A stretch of 64,000 bases of DNA from contig DF239049.1 in the NCBI GenBank assembly GCA_000507305.1, positions 249,255 through 313,254 on the forward strand, read 5' to 3'. The notes below the pieces were generated by a model, which did not search any database, had not been told where the DNA came from, and saw only the letters and a list, made by a program, of their open reading frames with translations. Source of the stretch: Breviolum minutum Mf 1.05b.01. Taxonomy: Eukaryota; Sar; Dinophyceae; Suessiales; Symbiodiniaceae. Position 1 is the stretch's first letter; every line of letters starts with the position of its first letter. Positions 32,690-44,532 of this stretch are shown in pieces. The position numbers were made by a program, and so were the translations under genes.

Positions 32690-32861
32690 TCGAGTTATAT
32701 AGAGTTACTGTAAGGACAACTTATACCTATGAGTCTATGAGGATCCCTATGAACCAACAAACCCGGACGTTCATTGTTGACGTTTTTCGTTGCGCTGTTG
32801 TTGCCCCTTTTTGTTGCCCAAGGAAATTGTCAACTGGAACCATTGGTGGAAGGCTCTGGCT
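32690..32861 (+). CDS. Candidate first exon with signal-peptide-like core
   Basis: The segment ends at a near-perfect GTAAGC donor. One frame carries LLTFFVALLLPLFVAQGNC, a typical signal-peptide core, but it has no ATG. The other starts at ATG 32751 (MNQQTRTFIVDVFRC). The 5' boundary is unknown. Confidence 0.35.
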
Positions 32862-34111
32862 GTAAGCGTCTCCTGACTAAAACAAGGATGATATCATGGC
32901 TGGTCAACCTACCCCCCATATGGGGGTTTCCTAAAATGGTGGTACCCAACAACTAACAACCATTGGTTTTCCTACTAAACATGACCATTTTAGGGTGTTT
33001 TGGGGGGTACCACCATTTAAGGAAACACCCATACAAGGTTATTAAGGGAACAACTATGGATGGATAATAACCCCTTATTAAGGCCTTATTGGCCTTATTT
33101 GTCATGGGGGGAACCTTACATACGGGAAGGAGTACTGAGCCAATACAGCTCAACACAACGATTTCATAGACAAATCGCCCACCTCACGTATTTTTGAAGT
33201 GAAGTATGTAAGGGACACCTTTCCTCCAAACATATCCTGGATCTTGGGGTTTTAGTGAATTCATCAGATTCTTTACCGGTCTTTGACATTTGCTTGATTT
33301 TGATGGTAAATATAGGCATAGCATACATGAATCCTATGGGTAAGGGTTTCCAGATTTTTTTTCACCCCTGAAAATTAACATGGAACACAAATCGATTAAG
33401 GTTTGGAACATGATTTTCTGAAACGAGTGATTTTTAGGTGCCAGCCGTTAATTTTCCTGGGTGTAGAATCGGGCCTGTCTCCGTGACCGGCACACAGCAC
33501 TCTCACAACTCGGGATGGCAGTTTTGTTGACTCGGAATCTTTATTGTTTACCCATGGTTAGAACTAGACTTTAGCCGCGCGCTCTTTTTTTTTGGCAGGC
33601 CCAAAAAAATAACAAGGCCAATGATTAATTATACCTGGTTATGTTAATGGATGTTGATGGCAATTTAAATCGATAACAATTGCCATTTCTACATGCGTTT
33701 TATTTTTTTCGATCAGAAATCTCTCTGAGTTTTGATGTTTTCATCCACAAGATTTCAATTTGAGCTCCGTTCAAACTCCCCTAAAAGGAGATTTAGATGG
33801 GGCTGTTTTATGATATGACTGATTGATATTAAGGGAATCCTAGATAAACCGCCCCAAAGCTACACTCCACCAGGAATAAGGGGTTAATAAGGCCTTATTA
33901 AGTTATTAAAGGAAGCTTGGTGGTGAATAACCCCTTCTTAAACCCTTGTTGTTGGTAGGGGTGTTTTTTTTTGGGGGGGGAGATAGCTAGGATTCCCTTG
34001 ATAATTAGCACCATTGGATGACTTTGCTATAAGGGGGCCACTAATATAGGGTTTGGAACAGAACTCGTTTTTGGTCAATGTTGTTAATCGTTGATAAAAC
34101 CCCCTTGGACT
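32862..34111. other. Repeat stretch (families G and A)
   Basis: Family G palindromes lie at about 32895-33120 and 33845-33990, and a family A relative at 33363-33466. No exon was recognised. Confidence 0.4.
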
Positions 34112-34371
34112 TGAATGTCCCGTTGGAAGTTGGGATCAATGCCTAGGATCAGTGGTTAGGAGCAATGGGTTATAACCTACTTGTCAATACAGTATTTAGT
34201 GGGGCCACCAGCCACTGAATATCTACAGTAGGTGGTAGTTTCAATTTTTTTTCACCCCTATTGAAGGAAGATTCCCATTTTGACGATCATATATTTTTTC
34301 AGATGGGTTGGTTCAACCATCAACCAGATAGCCTAATTGATCCATATTGATCCTGGGACATCCAAGTGGGT
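34112..34371. mobile_element. Family E element apparently split by a family C element
   Basis: The E-type start TTGAATGTCCCGTTGGAAG and the E-type end GGGACATCCAAGTG flank a family C copy (about 34227-34326, TAGGTGGTAGTTTC ... AACCATCAACCAG). The layout suggests nesting, but the E arms are diverged. Confidence 0.4.
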
Positions 34372-34375
34372 TCAG

Positions 34376-34465
34376 GCGTCGCAGTCTTCGAGGCTGACAT
34401 CTTCGGTCTTGGTGAGACGCTTTGGGAAACGCCGAAAAAAAGGCATCGGCCGGAAATTTCTCTGG
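34376..34465 (+). CDS. Unrecognised gene U2, exon before family C intron
   Basis: After GGTTCAG the frame reads VAVFEADIFGLGETLWETPK and then KRHRPEISL, ending in phase 1 precisely at the GTGGTGG end of a family C element. Function unknown. Confidence 0.6.
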
Positions 34466-34563
34466 GTGGTGGTTTCAAAGATATATTTTCTATTTTCACC
34501 CCTATTTGGGGAAGATTCCCATTTTGACTAATATTTTTCAATTGGGTTGAAACCACCAACTAG
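34466..34563 (+). mobile_element. Family C introner-like element, complete intron
   Basis: A single 98-base element, GTGGTGGTTTCAAAG ... TTGAAACCACCAACTAG, fills the whole gap between two in-phase coding segments. It is the clearest case of one element making one intron. Confidence 0.7.
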
Positions 34564-34667
34564 TTTCTGTTTGTGGTGATTTTTTTCTTGTTGGTGGGGT
34601 GGAAAACCGGCAAACCGCGAAAAATCCTGGAGGGAAAAGTGCACAAGAAAAAAAATCAGGAGTTTAA
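34564..34667 (+). CDS. Unrecognised gene U2, terminal exon
   Basis: It begins immediately after the element's CTAG. With the split codon (G|TT) it reads SVCGDFFLVGGVENRQTAKN and a Lys/Ser-rich tail to TAA at 34665-34667. The TTTTTTTCTTG run inside it could instead be an acceptor tract, so the start might be internal. Confidence 0.45.
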
Positions 34668-35859
34668 TAATTTGATGATATTTGATGAGGCATATTTATA
34701 GGGTTTACGAGGTAGATGAGTTGATGAATTCCATGCAGAAATTTTGCGAACCATCATTTTTAGGGGCGATTTGTTAGTTTCAGAGAAGTGTATTTTTCCG
34801 TTGTTGTTTTTACATCTGAGGAATGGTCAAGAGACAGAAGGTCGACATCGATGTCTAGAGAAGTTGCGTGAAGAACCTGCAGCAGAGAGCTTTGTTCATG
34901 CAATAGGCTCAGGGGCTTCGAACTGGATGTTTCACTTCCTAAGTGTCGGGGTCAAAAGGTCGCTACCCTCTGGTAAACTAACATAGCAATGGAAAATCCG
35001 CCATTTGAAGATGTACTTCCTATTGGAAAGGGTGGATTTCCATTGCCATTGGAAATGTGGAATGGTCAAATTAGCTCGCGACCTAACACGCCCGATTTCC
35101 CCCAAATCGTGGTGGTGAATTTAGTAAGGGAAATGGGAATCTCGAAAATGTCAGGGGAAACTTCGGTGAAGGTGAAGGGAATTATGAACCATTTGAATGG
35201 TCATCCCACCTGGAGGGCATCCTGATAACGGTATATACTTCCATAGTATTGACGACCATCGCCTGTTATATGCCATCAACAATTCTGGGAGGTTTTTTTT
35301 CCCAAGCGCAAAAAATATGGGGAAAATAAAATCCAAAGGTTTCGGATGCTGAGGGGCCAGTTGAGTTGAGGAGTTGAGGAGTTGAGTTTGACAATTTGTT
35401 CATCAAATTGCTGTGTATTGCAAGGGTAGTGAGCCAAAGATGTCTTGTATTTTAACAATTTTGACATATTTTAAGCCTGAACGTTTGGGTATATATCAAT
35501 GATATTACATGATGAAACATTTTGAGGACCTATTTTTATTGGATTGGGTTGAAACCACCACCAAACGATTCGTTTGGATTGGGCATATTAAACGAGTAGA
35601 ACTCCTCGTGTCCTTTTCATGGAGGCTTCAACTTCATAGGCCCAGTAGGACTGATCATTCTCCCTTACTCAGCTTTATTCCCCATGTGACAACTTATGGT
35701 ATCACTAGGTGGGAAATTATTTTCACCTCTAACTTGGTGAAGATGTCCAATTTGACTAATATGTTTTCAACCGAATTGAAACCACCAACTGGGTCTAATA
35801 TTATCATACTCTTGTTCACCTTTGTTTTCCATATTTTGTCGTGAGGGGAAACAACAAAA

Positions 35860-36002
35860 CGGACTGTTCACCGGTGTCGTGTCGGAAAGTCGTCGTTAAG
35901 CCCAACTCTCAATGATTTTGCCCACATACCCTGGGAAGGTACCCCAGACTTCCCCCAAACCCTCACAAACAAAGAAATTCCTCCAGAAACTGTTGGTGAA
36001 GG
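35860..36002 (+). CDS. Candidate exon ending at GTAAGG
   Basis: The open frame reads SPTLNDFAHIPWEGTPDFPQ and TLTNKEIPPETVGE, then a strong GTAAGG donor at 36003. The 5' boundary is uncertain (several AG dinucleotides upstream). The overlapping minus-strand ORF is considered a shadow. Not recognised. Confidence 0.45.
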
Positions 36003-36308
36003 GTAAGGGGTATCTTGGGGTATGTCTGTGAGATCTTGGAAACTCGTTTTGCCCTTTACGCAGGTCGTTGCGAGCTTTGGCATTGTGTGACCTATGCCAG
36101 ATTGAAAATGTCAGCTGGGCCAGGAGGAAACCCGGAAGAAAATTCTCAAATGGTGGAGGTGTCGGAGGGTGTAATGTAATCCCATACCCTTTCAAAGTTT
36201 AACATGGAACCTGGAAATGGTACCCTGGAATAGGAGATTCCTTTTGGAAATCATCATTTGTAGGTTCCATGTTAAACTTGGGGAGTGTAGGTCCTTAGCA
36301 TGAGTGGA

Positions 36309-36434
36309 TGGAAAAAGATGGAAAACCACCTGTTGTCTTTCCCAAGGCTTGCCTCTCGAATCAGGCTTCAGGCTGCAAAGTGTGGGTTTCAGGTGAATTG
36401 AAAGCTGTTCATTTTGCTTTGGAATGTTTGATTT
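36309..36434 (+). CDS. Candidate terminal exon KPPVVFPKACL
   Basis: The frame reads DGKPPVVFPKACLSNQASGC and KVWVSGELKAVHFALECLI to a TAA at about 36432-36434. It follows a family A-type element (36189-36288). A 129-codon minus ORF over the same bases looks less natural. Not recognised. Confidence 0.4.
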
Positions 36435-37448
36435 AAAGGGTATACAGGTGTAATCCAAACAGAACTGCTTGGAAAAAAGTGGGGGACCAGGTATTCCGGT
36501 CTTCTCCTTGTTTTCGGTGCTCGATTTTGAGCACCTTTGAGTTGATGCCACAGGAGGTTTGTCCTCCTCACCCAACGCCATCGCTCTAGTGGACCGGCAC
36601 CAACGTTACGTGACCGCCCTCGAGGTTGGGGTCAGTGCTTGGAGGATCATCCCAGTGGATGTCTAGGTGGTGGTTTGATCCATTGGTTTTTTCCCACCAC
36701 TACCTGGGTAAATGATCCAAGTTGACTATATAATATTTTTTCAAATCCCACCAACTAGATGTAAGTGGTTAGTAATCATGGTTGGTGATCGTTAGTCCCC
36801 TAAGGGTCGGGTTGTGGGGGACCCCTTCCAAATGGATTTTCTATGGCTTTGAAATCTGTGTGTTTGATCCTAACTACTTACCAGTTATTAGATGATCAAT
36901 TGGGAGCTGAAGAAAAAACATCTCCTCGGGGCAACTAGTGGAGCTTAAAGGGAAAAAACTTTCCGGCTTGGATTTGGAACAAAAATATCCTGAATTTTTG
37001 TAACAACTAGACATCCAAGTACCGAGAAATGCAGCAGATGTTTTGACCCGTCAGAAATGTCAAAAACGGTTTGGAAGATGATTGTTTCCTGTTCGAATAG
37101 CTTGCTGGCAGGTCTGGGAGTTTTTTAGTTTCAGGTGGAAAGTGCATGATTTTTAATGTGATGTTTCATACATCCATGCTAGTTGAGCATGTTGCCTTGT
37201 ATACCTTGTGGTTTACTAGTTGGTGGAGATTCCCAATTAATATGACCACACTTCAGGTTGATCAACTATCACTTTTTTAAATGCAGATTCTTCACTTTTC
37301 CCTCCTTGAAGGAGATGACATTTTAGTCACTTGTATTTTTGGATCTTCCAGCCAGCACCTGGATATGTCCTTTTTTCCTCCTCTCAGACGGTTAAAGAAA
37401 AAAGGTGGTGAGATGGTGATGTTTTTCCCCCAACCGAAAAGTGTACAG

Positions 37449-37528
37449 GATGGTGGCCACATGGAGGCAGTTGAAGGATCTTTCGTTCCAGAAGCACTGT
37501 TCTACTTGGAAGACCCTTGGCCATTTAC
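37449..37528 (+). CDS. Unrecognised gene U3, exon before family E intron
   Basis: A GTGTACAG acceptor leads to DGGHMEAVEGSFVPEALFYL and EDPWPF, ending in phase 2 where a family E element starts with GTGGATGTCCC. Confidence 0.55.
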
Positions 37529-37670
37529 GTGGATGTCCCAGAAAGTTTGTAAAAGGTTAGTATCTAATAAGTTGGTTATAACTTATAACCCCAATATACC
37601 CCATCTATATATAGGTTAACCCCCACTTACTAACCATTTACTAACTTCCTTTCCTGGGACATCCAAGTAG
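37529..37670 (+). mobile_element. Family E introner-like element, complete intron
   Basis: GTGGATGTCCCAG ... CTGGGACATCCAAGTAG: the inverted termini supply GT and AG, and the frame resumes in phase right after the final AG. Confidence 0.6.
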
Positions 37671-37701
37671 GGAATTTTGTAGCAAAACTTGGGACCTTTG
37701 A
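37671..37701 (+). CDS. Unrecognised gene U3, short terminal exon
   Basis: Following the E element the frame continues TEFCSKTWDL to TGA at 37699-37701. It is short, so coding status rests on the phase match. Confidence 0.4.
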
Positions 37702-37956
37702 ATGATTGAAGAAAGTCCAGGGGAGTTACACCCCCAGAAAATCTCACATGGACACCCAAAATTCCCAAAATAACGGTTTGGAAAAAGTAACTCCCTTTAA
37801 ACATGGCAATTTTGGGTATCAATTCGTTAGATTTCTGGGGTGTATAGGCCAAAAAAACGTACCACACAATTTTACTATAGAGTTCCCTGAAGCTGCAGGC
37901 ATTACGGTAATACGTACAGCTTAAGATAGCTTTTTACCCCTCTGCTAGTCTGCTCC

Positions 37957-38048
37957 ATATATGGAATATTTACCTACATGTTACATGTCAATGTGGCTTA
38001 TCTAAAGTTATGATATGCATGTAGGTAAATATTCCATACATGGAGCAT
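37957..38048. mobile_element. Family D inverted-repeat element
   Basis: GCTCCATATATGGAATATTTACCTACATG and its inverse form an almost perfect hairpin with a short loop. Other copies: 8629-8737, 10329-10436, 14912-15010, 40149-40236, 51838-51930, 56620-56703 and 59588-59712. Confidence 0.7.
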
Positions 38049-38103
38049 GAAAGGGTTATCGAAGCAACCTATGTTTTCGATATGAGGCCTTTGTTCGGTA
38101 GGG

Positions 38104-39090
38104 GGGTCGCTTCAGAACGCCAGGAAAGTGTCGCTTCAGAACGCTAGATCAGGGTCGCTTCAGAACGCGATCAAGAAACGCAAGAGAATTACTATGGTTT
38201 TTGACACAAGCTCTATCTATTGCACATGCTTCAGTGTGTCTGACGGATGTTCAGGTTGCTCTGTTGATGTTACGGGTCTTGATCGGGCACACATGTCGCA
38301 TGCTACCGGCGAACTGTTTGTCAATGTGCATGCATGTTCCAAGGCACGTACTTGCAATGGTTTTTGACACATGAGGGGTTGGGGTGTCTGACATCGTTGA
38401 ACTCGCAGACATTTTTGTTGCTACGTAAGATGTGAGGTTGAAGTGGGAGTGGGGTGTGATGACATCGGGCAACTAACTCGCACACATGGTTGATTCTATG
38501 TAAGATGTGGGGTTGGGGTGGGGGTGTAATGACATCGTGCAACTAACTCGCACACATGTTTGATGCAATGTAAGATGTGGGGTTGGGGTGGAGGTGTAAT
38601 GACATCGTTGAACTCGCACACATGTTTGATGCTACGTAAGGTGTGGTGTTGGGGCGGTGGTATACTGACATCGTTGAACTCGCACACATGTTTGATGCTA
38701 CGTAAGATGTGGGTTTGGGGTTGGGGTAAGAAAAATCGAGATGGCACCCCTGCAGAAGTGCACAGGCTCGATAGGGTTGCAGCGTTTGGGGTTGGGGTTG
38801 AAGTTCCCTTGAACGTGAATTTGGAAGTGAGCCTTGAATGGTGCTAGGGTAGTCCCCAAGCCCAACCCCTAAACCCCAAGTTCCCTTGTCCCAGCCCCCT
38901 TAACCCTAAACGTGTGTTTGGAAGTGACCCTTGAATGGTGTAAGGGGAATTCCCAAGCCCCCACCCCTAAACCCCAAGTTCCCTTGTCCCAGCCCCCAAA
39001 ACCCTCAACGTGTGTTTGGAAGTGAGCCTCAAAAGGTGTTTGGAAGTGACCCGAAATGGTGGTGTTTGGAAGTGACCCTGGAACCCCTTT
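38104..39090. repeat. Minisatellite block
   Basis: Three subregions are present. There are three copies of GTCGCTTCAGAACGC (38106-38170). About five copies of a 60-75 base unit centred on AACTCGCACACATG...ACGTAAGATGTG follow (about 38395-38710). Two to three copies of a CCCAAGTTCCCTTGTCCCAG / GTGTTTGGAAGTGACCC unit follow those (38855-39080). ORFs here merely translate the repeats. Confidence 0.7.
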
Positions 39091-39099
39091 GTTCTCCAT

Positions 39100-41051
39100 G
39101 TAAATTCTTGCCTTGATCCGGAGATATTTGGAGTGTACCCTTCCAGTAAACTAGCATGGCAAGCTGGACAATCCCCATGTGTCAAAATCCGATATCATCT
39201 TCAATCCAGGTCCATTTTAGAGTCAGCCATGTTATTTTTTTTCTAGAGGGTAAAAGATTTAAAAACGCATGCCAGGTGATTCAAAGTGACCTTTTCATCC
39301 CGGTCACTTAACCCCTTAAAAGGGTCACTTAACCATCCCAAAAAAAAACACTTTGAATCACCAGGTGGGTATACCATTCCGCCACCATTCACCCAACGAA
39401 ATGACTCCAAAAGGAGCCGTTCGCATAAAGCCTTTTTGATGGTGATTCTTGTCCTGGGCATTCACGATGTTCATGACCAAACCGCATATCTTACTAACAA
39501 ACATATGGTGAATATATCATATATTATATATACATGTATGTGGTTGATTAATTGGCAATCCTCTACCTTGTAGCAATCTTGAGCCCTTCCTATTGAAGCA
39601 CCAGGTCCTCAACTTGACCAAGGGATTCTTACAAGGTGAGCCCAAAGTCAGCAGATGAAATAACTCAACTTATTTCGGGGTGAGTTATATCCATTTCACC
39701 CCAGTGAAACCCATTTACTTATTTTAGGCCACATATAATAGTATGGGTTATATATATCTATATATATTAACTCCATTTAAGATTGGCTCACCCACGTTGT
39801 TTCGCCGATGATTTGACTTCAAAATCCGTTGGAATCGGATTCTCAGGAAGTGAAACCAGGTCGGTTTACCTTGAAAGCCGCATCCAATCAACTCTTCGTA
39901 AAGGCGATTCCTGGAGGAGAGAGATTGGTTGAGAGATTGGATTTTCGTGTGGTGATTGACATAGGGGGCTATCAGTTGCTTCACTGATTATTTTGCATTT
40001 GGTAAGTAGTTTTGAAAAAAACACTGTAGAAAATCCCTGAACTTTAGGGAGATGTTTGATATTGAATTTGTTTTTTTACCAGATTTTTGTGGTGAAAACA
40101 CCAACTTTTTACCATGGAAGATGTGTAAAGATTTCGATCACGATGTAATTTCCCATACCATCCATGTATACATGGCATATTTACCTACATTTACCATCAG
40201 AATCATCTCAATGTATGTAGATATACCAGGCCCATGGATCCTATGTTTTTTTTGCTTGAATTAAGTATGTTTTGTTGAATGTGCCCCCCGCCTTCACGAA
40301 CGTCTGCCGTGGAAAAAACGAGGCCTTAAAATAAGGGGTACAGTAATTGTCCACCCCCATAGTTGCCTTAATCAGGCGATGAGGAAAAAACCCTTTTCTG
40401 GAAAGGGGAACTTCAGGTCCGGGAGGCACCCATGAAACAGATATGTAAGGTGGCAGTTATAAGGTACCCCAAGAATCCAAGACTATCCTGAGAGATCCTG
40501 GAGATGAGATCTGCAACCCTTAATCCCACCCTAGCAAAGGGTTTGGATTCTTAGGGGTAGTAGGGTTGTTATAACTCCACTTATTGAAGCTTATAATAAC
40601 CCCAGTGACCCATTTATATAAGGCCATATTATAGGGGCCAACAAAAAATTCCAACAAAAATCACTGGATCCGGGGCCGTCTTATCTTGGCAAACGATTTC
40701 ACAAAAACAAACCTCGGATCTTATTTTAATGGTGGTTTAGTAAGGGAGCAATTCCAAACATGACAGTAATTTTTGGGGTCATGAATTATTATGTCCTGTA
40801 CCCAGGTACCAGTATATATATGAGTTGGTTTTTTTTCCCTGTTTGCCATGGCATTCAATACTCTCAGTTGTCAACTGGAAAGTGTTTCTTAAATTCATTG
40901 AAATTCAATCATCTAGGTGGTGGTTTCAAATATTTGTTGATTTTCACCTCTATCCATTTTGACTCATATTTTTCAGAAGGGGTTGGTTCAACCACCAACC
41001 CGTCACTCATTCGTTATTCACGGTCGAAAAAAAAAACGCTTCATGGGTCAG
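39100..41051. other. Repeat-filled stretch
   Basis: Family A (39135-39252), family H (about 39640-39800 and 40560-40670), family D (40149-40236) and family C (40913-41001). No exon was called before 41052. Confidence 0.4.
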
Positions 41052-41153
41052 TCCAGTCGTCGTTTTTGCCCCCTTCCACCAGGACGTTTGGTCGCTGAGA
41101 CACAGCAATGGGACGATTGGGAACTCTTTGAGTTGGAGAAGACAGAGGACAAG
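41052..41153 (+). CDS. Unrecognised gene U4, exon (ETQQWDDWELFELEK)
   Basis: An ATGGGTCAG acceptor and a GTGACC donor frame exactly 34 codons reading SSRRFCPLPPGRLVAETQQW and DDWELFELEKTEDK. The acidic, Trp-containing end looks helical. Phase 0 at both ends. Not recognised. Confidence 0.5.
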
Positions 41154-41331
41154 GTGACCGAAAACACACGACCCCAAAAAACCCTAAATTCTAGTGTTTT
41201 TTTTTATAAAGGAAATTCCCTGAAAATATCCGGGAAATCTACGTTTTTGCAGGTGAAATATTATGAACTAGTTGGCCAGATTTATTGTTCTTGCTGTTTT
41301 GTTATTCTTTTGGTTTTCCCCTCACCTTCCA

Positions 41332-41520
41332 GTTCCCTATATATTTGGAACTGTTTGCTCCAAGTTGCCCTGCATCTTTGTATCCTTGGGGTGTCAGTCA
41401 CCACAATGGTACCCTTGGGGCAACTCGTCAACTCGCATCCCGAAAATTCAGCATTGGTATACAGCGATCAGCCGACTCAGCGGAAGATGTCTCTCCTAAC
41501 CTTTTTTGGATCCATGGATG
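41332..41520 (+). CDS. Unrecognised gene U4, following exon
   Basis: After CACCTTCCAG, in phase 0 with the previous exon, the frame reads FPIYLELFAPSCPASLYPWG and later RKFSIGIQRSADSAEDVSPN. The 3' boundary is approximate. Other plus frames are open too; phase decided. Confidence 0.4.
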
Positions 41521-41646
41521 GTATGTCATATCTCAGAATTTGCCACAAAAATCACCAAAATGTAGTTGTAGCAAAACAAAAATCATACATGGATGCTATA
41601 TGGGTAATTTATGTAGTTTGATTTGTGTGGTAAATTCGTAGGTATA

Positions 41647-41752
41647 TTACACACCGGTAAACTAACATAGCTATGGAAAATGGACCCTTTGAAGATGTAT
41701 TTCCTATTGAAAATGGTGATATTCCATAGCTATGTTAGTTTACTGGAGGGTA
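41647..41752. mobile_element. Family A element, near-perfect hairpin
   Basis: TACACACCGGTAAACTAACA...TATGTTAGTTTACTGGAGGGTA, with inner inverted ATAGCTATGGAA / TTCCATAGCTAT. It lies between gene U4 and the FNIP array. Confidence 0.7.
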
Positions 41753-42110
41753 TACCATACATGGATCCTGCGGATTCCTAGTTCGCTCGCAGGTTGCCCT
41801 GAAAAGTTTCCACTATTCCTATGTCACCGTGGACGATGCCGGACACGTCTCCGCTGGAAGCACCCTGATTTGCAGCGCGTGGTTGGCAACCCTGCGTGGA
41901 ATCGATTCATTTTCTCAATGACAAGCATCAAATGATGAATGACTAGTTGGTGCATCTTTTTGTCAAGAAATACTGCAGATTTTTGGTTGCTCAAACAAAC
42001 AAGCAGCAGAATACAGTAGTTTTTTGTCTCAATAATTACTGCAGAATTGTGTGGCCAATGTAACTGGCTACAGAATACAGTTATATATATTTTACATTTG
42101 AGTCCAACAC

Positions 42111-43768
42111 ATGACACATGGTGAAACAAAACGAGGCCAATTCTTATTTTTCCTTTGTGTTTTTCTACTTTATACGAAATTTCCATACCACGTCATGTCA
42201 GTGCCCAAGCGTCGCCGCATCAATGGCAAAACCAGCGGCGTGGGAGAAGGACTGATAGAAATCGAGGTGCTAAGCATGAGTGGAGAATGCATGTTGACGT
42301 TGAATGTGTCAAACTCCATGCTTGGTCGGGAGTTGTGGCAGATGATTTTGGGCAAAGTTCCATCCAAGCCGGGCCTTCAATTGGTTGTGTCCCATACTTC
42401 AAGGCTTGTGCTGAATGAAAGTCTGAAACAGCAAGGACTTGCAGGTCAACAGGCACAGGTGTCGGCTACCTACATGCCCGTCAATTTGCACGCTGCCTGG
42501 CGTTTTGCCCAGGGACACAGCGTTGAGGATGAAGAGTTCTCATTGACTGGGGTTACAGAAGTGACGAATGTTAGTGACGAAATGCCTGCCTTGCTGCACA
42601 ATTTGCCTAAGAGCCTTCGCACCTTGACTTTTGATGAGAGTTTTGATCAGGGACTTCAAAATGTGAGATTGCCACCAGCCCTTCAAAGCTTGACTTTTGG
42701 ATGGGAGTTCAATCAGAGCCTGGATAACGTGACATGGCCAGCAGGCCTTCAAAGTTTGACTTTTGNNNNNNNNNNNNNNNNNNNNNNNNNNNNNNNNNNN
42801 NNNNNNNNNNNNNNNNNNNNNNNNNNNNNNNNNNNNNNNNNNNNNNNNNNNNNNNNNNNNNNNNNNNNNNNNNNNNNNNNNNNNNNNNNNNNNNNNNNNN
42901 NNNNNNNNNNNNNNNNNNNNNNNNNNNNNNNNNNNNNNNNNNNNNNNNNNNNNNNNNNNNNNNNNNNNNNNNNNNNNNNNNNNNNNNNNNNNNNNNNNNN
43001 NNNNNNNNNNNNNNNNNNNNNNNNNNNNNNNNNNNNNNNNNNNNNNNNNNNNNNNNNNNNNNNNNNNNNNNNNNNNNNNNNNNNNNNNNNNNNNNNNNNN
43101 NNNNNNNNNNNNNNNNNNNNNNNNNNNNNNNNNNNNNNNNNNNNNNNNNNNNNNNNNNNNNNNNNNNNNNNNNNNNNNNNNNNNNNNNNNNNNNNNNNNN
43201 NNNNNNNNNNNNNNNNNNNNNNNNNNNNNNNNNNNNNNNNNNNNNNNNNNNNNNNNNNNNNNNNNNNNNNNNNNNNAACCTGGACAACGTGACATGGCCA
43301 GCAGGCCTTCAAAGCTTGACGTTTGGTGATCGTTGTGGTGATTTTGGTGAGTTCAATCAGAGCCTGGACAATGTGACATGGCCAGCAGACCTTCAAAGTT
43401 TGACTTTTGGAGGAGATTTCAATCAGAACCTGGAATACGTGACATGGCCAGCAGGCCTTCAAAGCTTGACTTTTGGAGGAGATTTCAATCAGAGCCTGGA
43501 CAACATGACATGGCCAGCAGGGCTTCAAATTTTGATTTTTGGTCAAAGTTTCGATCAGAGCCTCGACAAAGTGACATGGCCAGCAGGCCTTCGAAGTTTG
43601 ACTTTTGGTGAAAAATTCGATCAGAGCCTGGACAATGTGACATGGCCAGCAGACCTTCAAAGTTTGACTTTCGTCAGTAGCATCGCTAGAGGATTGGCAG
43701 AGTCCGATGTCATTTTGCCTGGGACGCTTCGCACCTTGGTGATAGGAGAGATGCGGCTGATGTGTTGA
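42111..43768 (+). CDS. FNIP-repeat protein 1 with ubiquitin-like N-terminus (gap inside)
   Basis: A single-exon gene. From ATG 42195 (MSVPKRRRINGK) it has a basic start, then about 75 residues that look like a ubiquitin-like beta-grasp domain: IEVLSMSGECMLTLNV, then SMLGRELWQMILGKVP, then LQLVVSHTSRLVLNESL. A hinge (LPKSLRTLTF) follows, then 22-residue FNIP-type repeats, consensus FNQSLDNVTWPAGLQSLTFG plus two, forming a solenoid related to leucine-rich repeats. An upstream ATG at 42111 would add a hydrophobic leader (FLFFLCVFLLY). The start is therefore ambiguous: intracellular, or secreted/membrane. Bases 42766-43276 are unresolved, so repeat number is unknown. It ends with GEMRLMC and TGA. 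FNIP proteins often act in protein-protein binding; the role here is unknown. Confidence 0.85.
42766..43276. other. Assembly gap of 511 N in FNIP gene 1
   Basis: An unresolved run inside the repeat array. Flanking repeat units on both sides read in the same frame if the gap length is taken literally, but true length is unknown. Confidence 0.98.
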
Positions 43769-44532
43769 AAAGACTGCTCAGGCCATGGTATAGTTACGTT
43801 CGCTTGTAGCTGCTTCGTTGACACAGGTGCGAATAGAAAAACATGTGACCAAAGATGTTTTTTTTTGGGCCCAGACCCCAGATGTTCATGTCAACCTTGC
43901 ATGCATGATTTTGCGCAACAAGATGTAGATTGTGACCAAGCCGTTGAGATTCACTTTTCTTGGGTTCTTGGATGTTTTTTGTTTGCCCTTTGGATTTTTT
44001 TACCACTGGGGTTGTAACCACTATAGATGAATAACTAACCATGATGATTGACCACTTACAAGTCCTGGGATGATCCTCCAAGTGGGCCCCCCGCCAATGC
44101 CACGTTTCCCCTCGGGAAATAAAGCCTTATTTTAGGAATTGTTAACCAGCCTTAATGAGGACTTCCTGCAGAAACGTGGCATCGGGGGGGGAGGGGAACT
44201 GTTAGATTCTTGTGTTGAGGGGTGAAATGGCGGAGGTAGGACCATCATACAACAGATCCGAAAGATAGATGTCATGGGGAACCTGGCGTGCTTAGGGTAT
44301 ATAATAGGGGATGAAAAACTACCCGGAAATGAGGGGTTCATAGTAAACCATTTAGTAAACCATTTTAAGAATCCCTATGAAACAACCAGGATTCAACGGA
44401 AAGTAAGAGATGTAAGAGGGTTTCTAGGTGGTGGTTGACATTTTGTTTACGGAAAGTTCACCTCAATCCCCGGGAGGGTTTCATCCAATTTGAGGGTTGC
44501 ATATTTTTCAAGTGGCTTGAAACCATCACCTA

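Noticed and set aside
38398-38720. CRISPR-like regular repeats
   Set aside because: Spacing and unit length vary, there are no unique spacers and no cas genes, and the context is eukaryotic. It is a minisatellite.
40959-41621. 220-codon plus-strand ORF
   Set aside because: It mixes a family C end, two exons and intron sequence. Splice sites and phase support only the exons listed separately.
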